Both the position numbers and the translations under genes were made by a program. From assembly GCF_030272615.1 (NCBI RefSeq), contig NC_081408.1, positions 612,255,673 to 612,319,672 of the forward strand: a DNA stretch of 64,000 nt, in the 5' to 3' direction. This document shows, piece after piece, positions 60,507 through 64,000 of this stretch (the first letter of the stretch is position 1; each line of letters starts with the position of its first letter). The notes under the pieces are model-generated. The model was not told where the DNA came from and ran no database searches. It saw nothing but the letters and a program-made list of their open reading frames with translations. Source of the stretch: Cryptomeria japonica. Taxonomy: Eukaryota > Streptophyta > Pinopsida > Cupressales > Cupressaceae.

Positions 60507-60858
60507 ATGAGTTCTGACTGCATTGAGTCTAAGCATGCGATTCGACTGCATAAAAAATAGTCAAAACCTCCAATTTTTAAGTCAAAATTAATTTTGGGTG
60601 GATTTTTTTTGGTTTTCTTTTGTTGAATCCATATTCATTTGGCTTTTCGGTAGGTGTTTTCTGGTTTTCTTTTGTAAAATTTCATTTGGCATTTCGGGAG
60701 GTGTTTTCTGGTTTTTTTTTTGGTTGAATCCAAATTCATTTGGCAAATTGATCTTCCCTTGTAGGGGTATATATGAAAAGGTCACAGATGGGCAAATAAT
60801 GTGCATTGCAATTAAAGAGACAATGATGCTTTGGTCATGGTGGATGATATCTTGTTTT
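60507..60858 (+). pseudogene. 5'-truncated copy of the same messenger's 3' UTR
   Basis: About 350 bp nearly identical to 58292-58644, from gagttctgactgcattgagt to tggatgatatcttgttttc. It carries no coding part and no poly(A) run. Truncation at the 5' side is what L1-type machinery often leaves; a segmental duplication is the alternative. Confidence 0.65.
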
Positions 60859-61199
60859 CAATTTATATATTAATATATGTAGGTATATCATGGAATACTA
60901 AGTATGCTCTATTACAAGATTTCATAATCATTATTGTATGCAAATATATAGCTCTGGAATGTTCTTCCATTCAAATTTGTTTTCTTCTCAACTTATGATG
61001 ACTCGACTTCCCAATAAATAGGTACCAATTTATAACAGTGCTCTAATCTCACTGTATTCAAATCAAAACATAAATATACTTAGTTTAGGAATAGAAGTAG
61101 TTTTGTGTATTCATGATCTTGTATTATAACTAGGGATTTATCTTTTAAGAGAACTATTCAAATGAATAATATTGGTTATTATTGCATATTTTATCAATC
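60859..61199. other. Spacer, no gene seen
   Basis: About 340 bp of AT-rich sequence without recognisable coding content or repeats. Confidence 0.5.
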
Positions 61200-62720
61200 G
61201 CATAGGAATTTAGAGACAACGAGTTGTACTTGGTTTAGGTGCATGGAAGTGGGCCGTTTCAAAATTGAAGCACTTGAAGGATCTCATTTTCAACTCGTGG
61301 AAGGGTAGAAAAGAATAAAATTTTAGATTTGTATGAATTCACTGCCTGCCCTGAAGCTCTAGAATAAAGCTCTAAAATATCAGCAAATGCTTGGGCTTCC
61401 TACTTTAATTATTTGACAAAGAGCATCATATCGTCTACGAATTGTCAGTGAATCCTGGCAAGGTGCTGACTAGTGACACTAACACCAGAAAGGAATGCCA
61501 ATGAAGAGGCCTGATGAACAATCCTACCAAGAGCTTTAGCCATGATGATAAAGAGAAACGGGAAAGTGGGTCTCCTTGACGTAGACCACAGGAAGCTAAG
61601 CTAAAACCTTCAGGGGACCCATTTAAGAGAATTGAAAATTGAGGTGTAGAAATATAAATCAAAATGTACTAAATTCAATCCTTAGTGAAACCAAAGGCTT
61701 CTAATGTTTTGAACAAGAATCTCCAATCCACACAGGTATATGCCAACGTACTGGGTGTTGCAGTATGATGATGAATAGAATGAATAATCCCTTGAGTAAT
61801 AATGACCCCATCTACGATAAAACGATTGGGGACAAAGTGAGTCCTCTCAGAAATTATAGATACCAGAATATTTTTAAGGTGATTGCCTAGCGCTTTAGAG
61901 GTAATCTTATATAAGGTATTGCAGGGAAAGAGATGGGGCAAAAATCCTCTAAAGATAGCGCCCTCTCTTTTTTGGGAATTAAGACAATAAATGTATTATT
62001 GACTTCCTAGAGAAAAGTGGACTTATCCATGGAATCCTCAAAAGCTACTACAACATCAAACAACATCAAACTTTATAATATGCTAACATTTTTGGTAAAA
62101 ACTTGTTTGGAAAGCCATCTGAACTAGACGATTCATCCAATTGTAGCTCGAATATAGTTGTTCTTAGTTTAGAAGATGTAAATGGGGCTAGTAGCATCTT
62201 ATTTTGATCCTTCAAGATTAAACGTGGAATGTTTGGCAATACTAAAGACTAAGCCTGCATTGGAACCCTCCCAATTGTTGAGCAAATTCGTGAAGAAGTC
62301 AACCATGTGACCTTTCATTGTGTCGAGATCTTCACTAATGGATCCATCATGCAATTGTAGCTAAGAAATGTGGTTCAGATCTCTGCATATTTTGGCAATA
62401 GTTTGAAAATAATTTGAATTTTTGTCTCCATCTTTCAGCCAAGATTCCCTTTACTTTTGCTTCCAATATACCTCTTCCTTGGCGAAAACATCCATATAAT
62501 CCTTTAAGAGCTCCCTTTCTCAAAGATATCTCCCTTATCCATCCCAAAAAAAATACTTCCTCATTATTAAGTTGTTGTAATTGACTCTCAATTGAGTGTT
62601 TGGTGCTAAAGATATTTTTAAAATAGACTTTATTCCACAACTTTAATTGGATCTTGATGTTTTTAAGCTTAGAAAGTAATCTATATATCTTTGTTCCAAA
62701 CAGTTGTGGTTCTATCAATC
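61200..62720 (-). pseudogene. LINE (L1-type) reverse transcriptase, decayed
   Basis: Readable minus-strand blocks include SWLKDGDKNSNYFQ-like text near 62440, FVPNRFIVDG near 61850, VDWRFLFKTLEAFGF near 61700, [19 protein letters not shown] near 61600 and the active site FVDDMMLF near 61430 (usually FADD). The thumb region with NSYKSKILFF follows near 61350. Frames change several times and many stops occur. No RNase H or 3' tail is seen, so the 3' end has been lost. Confidence 0.82.
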
Positions 62721-62882
62721 ATGTTTCAATTGTGTGTCAAAAAATCATTGTCCTTTAACCACATATCTTCAAAATTGAATGGTCGTCTAGGAATACCTCC
62801 ATCACCAATTATATGTAGTTGACTTAGATAGTGATCACAACTGATCACAACCAGAAAAAGGAATTATACTTCTCTTAAAGGA

Positions 62883-63595
62883 TTAAGGAAAGGTGCTCAA
62901 ATCTCCACCACAACAAAACCTATCTAATTTCTTTTCATTGTTACCAAAACCTATCATTTTGTTGGTCCAAGTATACATACTATTTTTCATTGGAATGTCT
63001 AATAAATGGTTTAAGTTTATAAAGTTTGCAAAATTCAATTGAGACTGATGTCTTTTGAGAACACCTCCACCTTTTTCATAATTATAAATAATGGCTTTGA
63101 AGTTTCCCCCAAGAATATGTAAATCTATTCGATAAGCTTTCATAAAGTGCTCTAGTTCAAACCATAGTTCATTTCTCTTCATGGTGGGAACCAAACTATA
63201 GACGTGTAAAATGAAATGCATGTTTACTGAAAGATTGTGTATATTACAACTAGTCTAGGAATGAGAAGCCAACAGTGCTTCCACAACTACTAAATGTAGT
63301 TTCCAAAAAATAGAAATACCCCTGGATACTCCATTAGCTGGCACACTATATTTTTTCCACCATCACAAGTTTTGAGAGAAAAGATTCATTTTAACTAAGA
63401 TTAATTTGGTTTCTTGAAGTGAAAAGATATTAGTGTTCGATGTAGTCAATTGACACTTGACCAATCCTTTCTTGTTAGGGGATTTGAGACCCCTAACACT
63501 CCAAGAGGATATTTTCACTTGACCAAGCCTTTCTTGTTAGGGGCTTTGAGACACCTAATATTCCAAGAGGAAATCTTCATTACTATCTAAGAAGG
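62883..63595 (-). pseudogene. LINE endonuclease domain, decayed
   Basis: The APE-type endonuclease begins at the ATG near 63581 (KISSWNIRCLKAPNKKGLVK) and continues through FSLQETKL near 63445. Further blocks are the catalytic LGGNFKAI (normally GGDFNA) near 63100 and the C-terminal KKLDRF near 62920. A 62-bp tandem duplication (63454-63515 and 63516-63577) repeats the first codons. It is on the same strand as the reverse transcriptase and directly upstream of it. Confidence 0.8.
63454..63577. repeat. 62-bp tandem duplication in LINE endonuclease
   Basis: Two units start at cacttgacca (63454 and 63516) and share cctttcttgttagggg and ccaagagga. They differ at several positions, so the duplication is not recent. 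Confidence 0.8.
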
Positions 63596-63599
63596 GATT

Positions 63600-64000
63600 T
63601 GCCCTTCCCAAATCTTAACATTGACCTGACCTTCTACTTCCCCTACTATATAACACTTTTCTTGATTAGTCTTCCCACCTTTTTCCTTCCATTCTCCACA
63701 ATCAAGAGAGGTTCAACTTCCAAGATGAAAGTTTCTCTATGATTAACTTCATTATTACCATCTAGTTAATCTTTTTCTACCAAATCTATAATTTGAGAGA
63801 TACCCAAATTCTATTCATCAGCTACAATATCACGAAAGATATCTAAAGCACTTTCAAATGTTTTCTTATGGGAGTTTGAAAACTCAAAAAGGTGTTGTCT
63901 CCATATAGAGGAACAGGGGCAAATGTTGATGAAAGATGATTTGATGAATAAGTATAATTGTAACCAAAAGATTCAAGCTTACCATCCTTACCAGTCTCAA
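63600..64000. other. Probable LINE upstream region
   Basis: No clear coding frame is visible. It probably belongs to the LINE leader or ORF1 region, which continues past the window edge, but no zinc knuckle or other ORF1 mark was seen. Confidence 0.4.

Overview
The window looks like a piece of a large, transposon-filled seed-plant nuclear genome. A conifer or other gymnosperm is my best guess, but this rests on overall style (old nested LTR elements, AT-rich spacers, plant-mobile-domain elements) and not on a diagnostic gene. I support one ordinary host gene, an ankyrin-repeat/PGG membrane protein on the minus strand at 55019-59291. Almost everything else is mobile DNA, most of it decayed.

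Layout. 1-17038 is a Ty1/copia element on the minus strand, cut off at the left edge. A 11.3-kb Ty3/gypsy element (4873-16207) sits inside its 5' LTR, with 1277-bp LTRs and a perfect 5-bp target duplication. The copia element itself lies in a plant-mobile-domain (PMD) reading frame. 17039-25700 holds the 3' parts of two related plus-strand LTR elements that each carry an antisense PMD frame, then an LTR of opposite orientation. 25710-28500 is a 360-bp tandem repeat split by a solo copia-type LTR. 28500-36070 is a mix of LTR-like remnants, purine-rich blocks, a Helitron-like 3' end and AT-rich spacer. 36081-41029 is a TIR element with a 9-bp target duplication (MULE-like) that contains a broken Helitron/PIF1 helicase gene and a second Helitron-like 3' end.

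42203-54394 is the most unusual object: a 12.2-kb pogo-like (Tc1/mariner superfamily) transposon flanked by TA. It has a 775-codon DDE transposase frame and kilobase-scale inverted arms. The arms share two different ~120-bp repeat units, one amplified in the left arm and the other in the right.

55019-59291 is the ankyrin gene (three exons). Its first intron holds an antisense processed gene copy (AT-hook, acidic) with a poly(A) tail and a 19-bp target duplication. A 1.05-kb MULE-like MITE lies 96 bp upstream of its start codon. 60507-60858 is a second, 5'-truncated copy of the same messenger's 3' end, and 61200-63600 is a decayed L1-type LINE.

A pattern runs through the window. The copia polyprotein, the gypsy gag-pol and the pogo transposase each stay in one frame over 2.3-5.5 kb, yet carry 9, 12 and 8 premature stops. 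Where the expected residue can be guessed it is usually Gln or Arg, as expected from C-to-T change at CAG, CAA and CGA. This is read from the sequence by eye; no alignment or database search was run.
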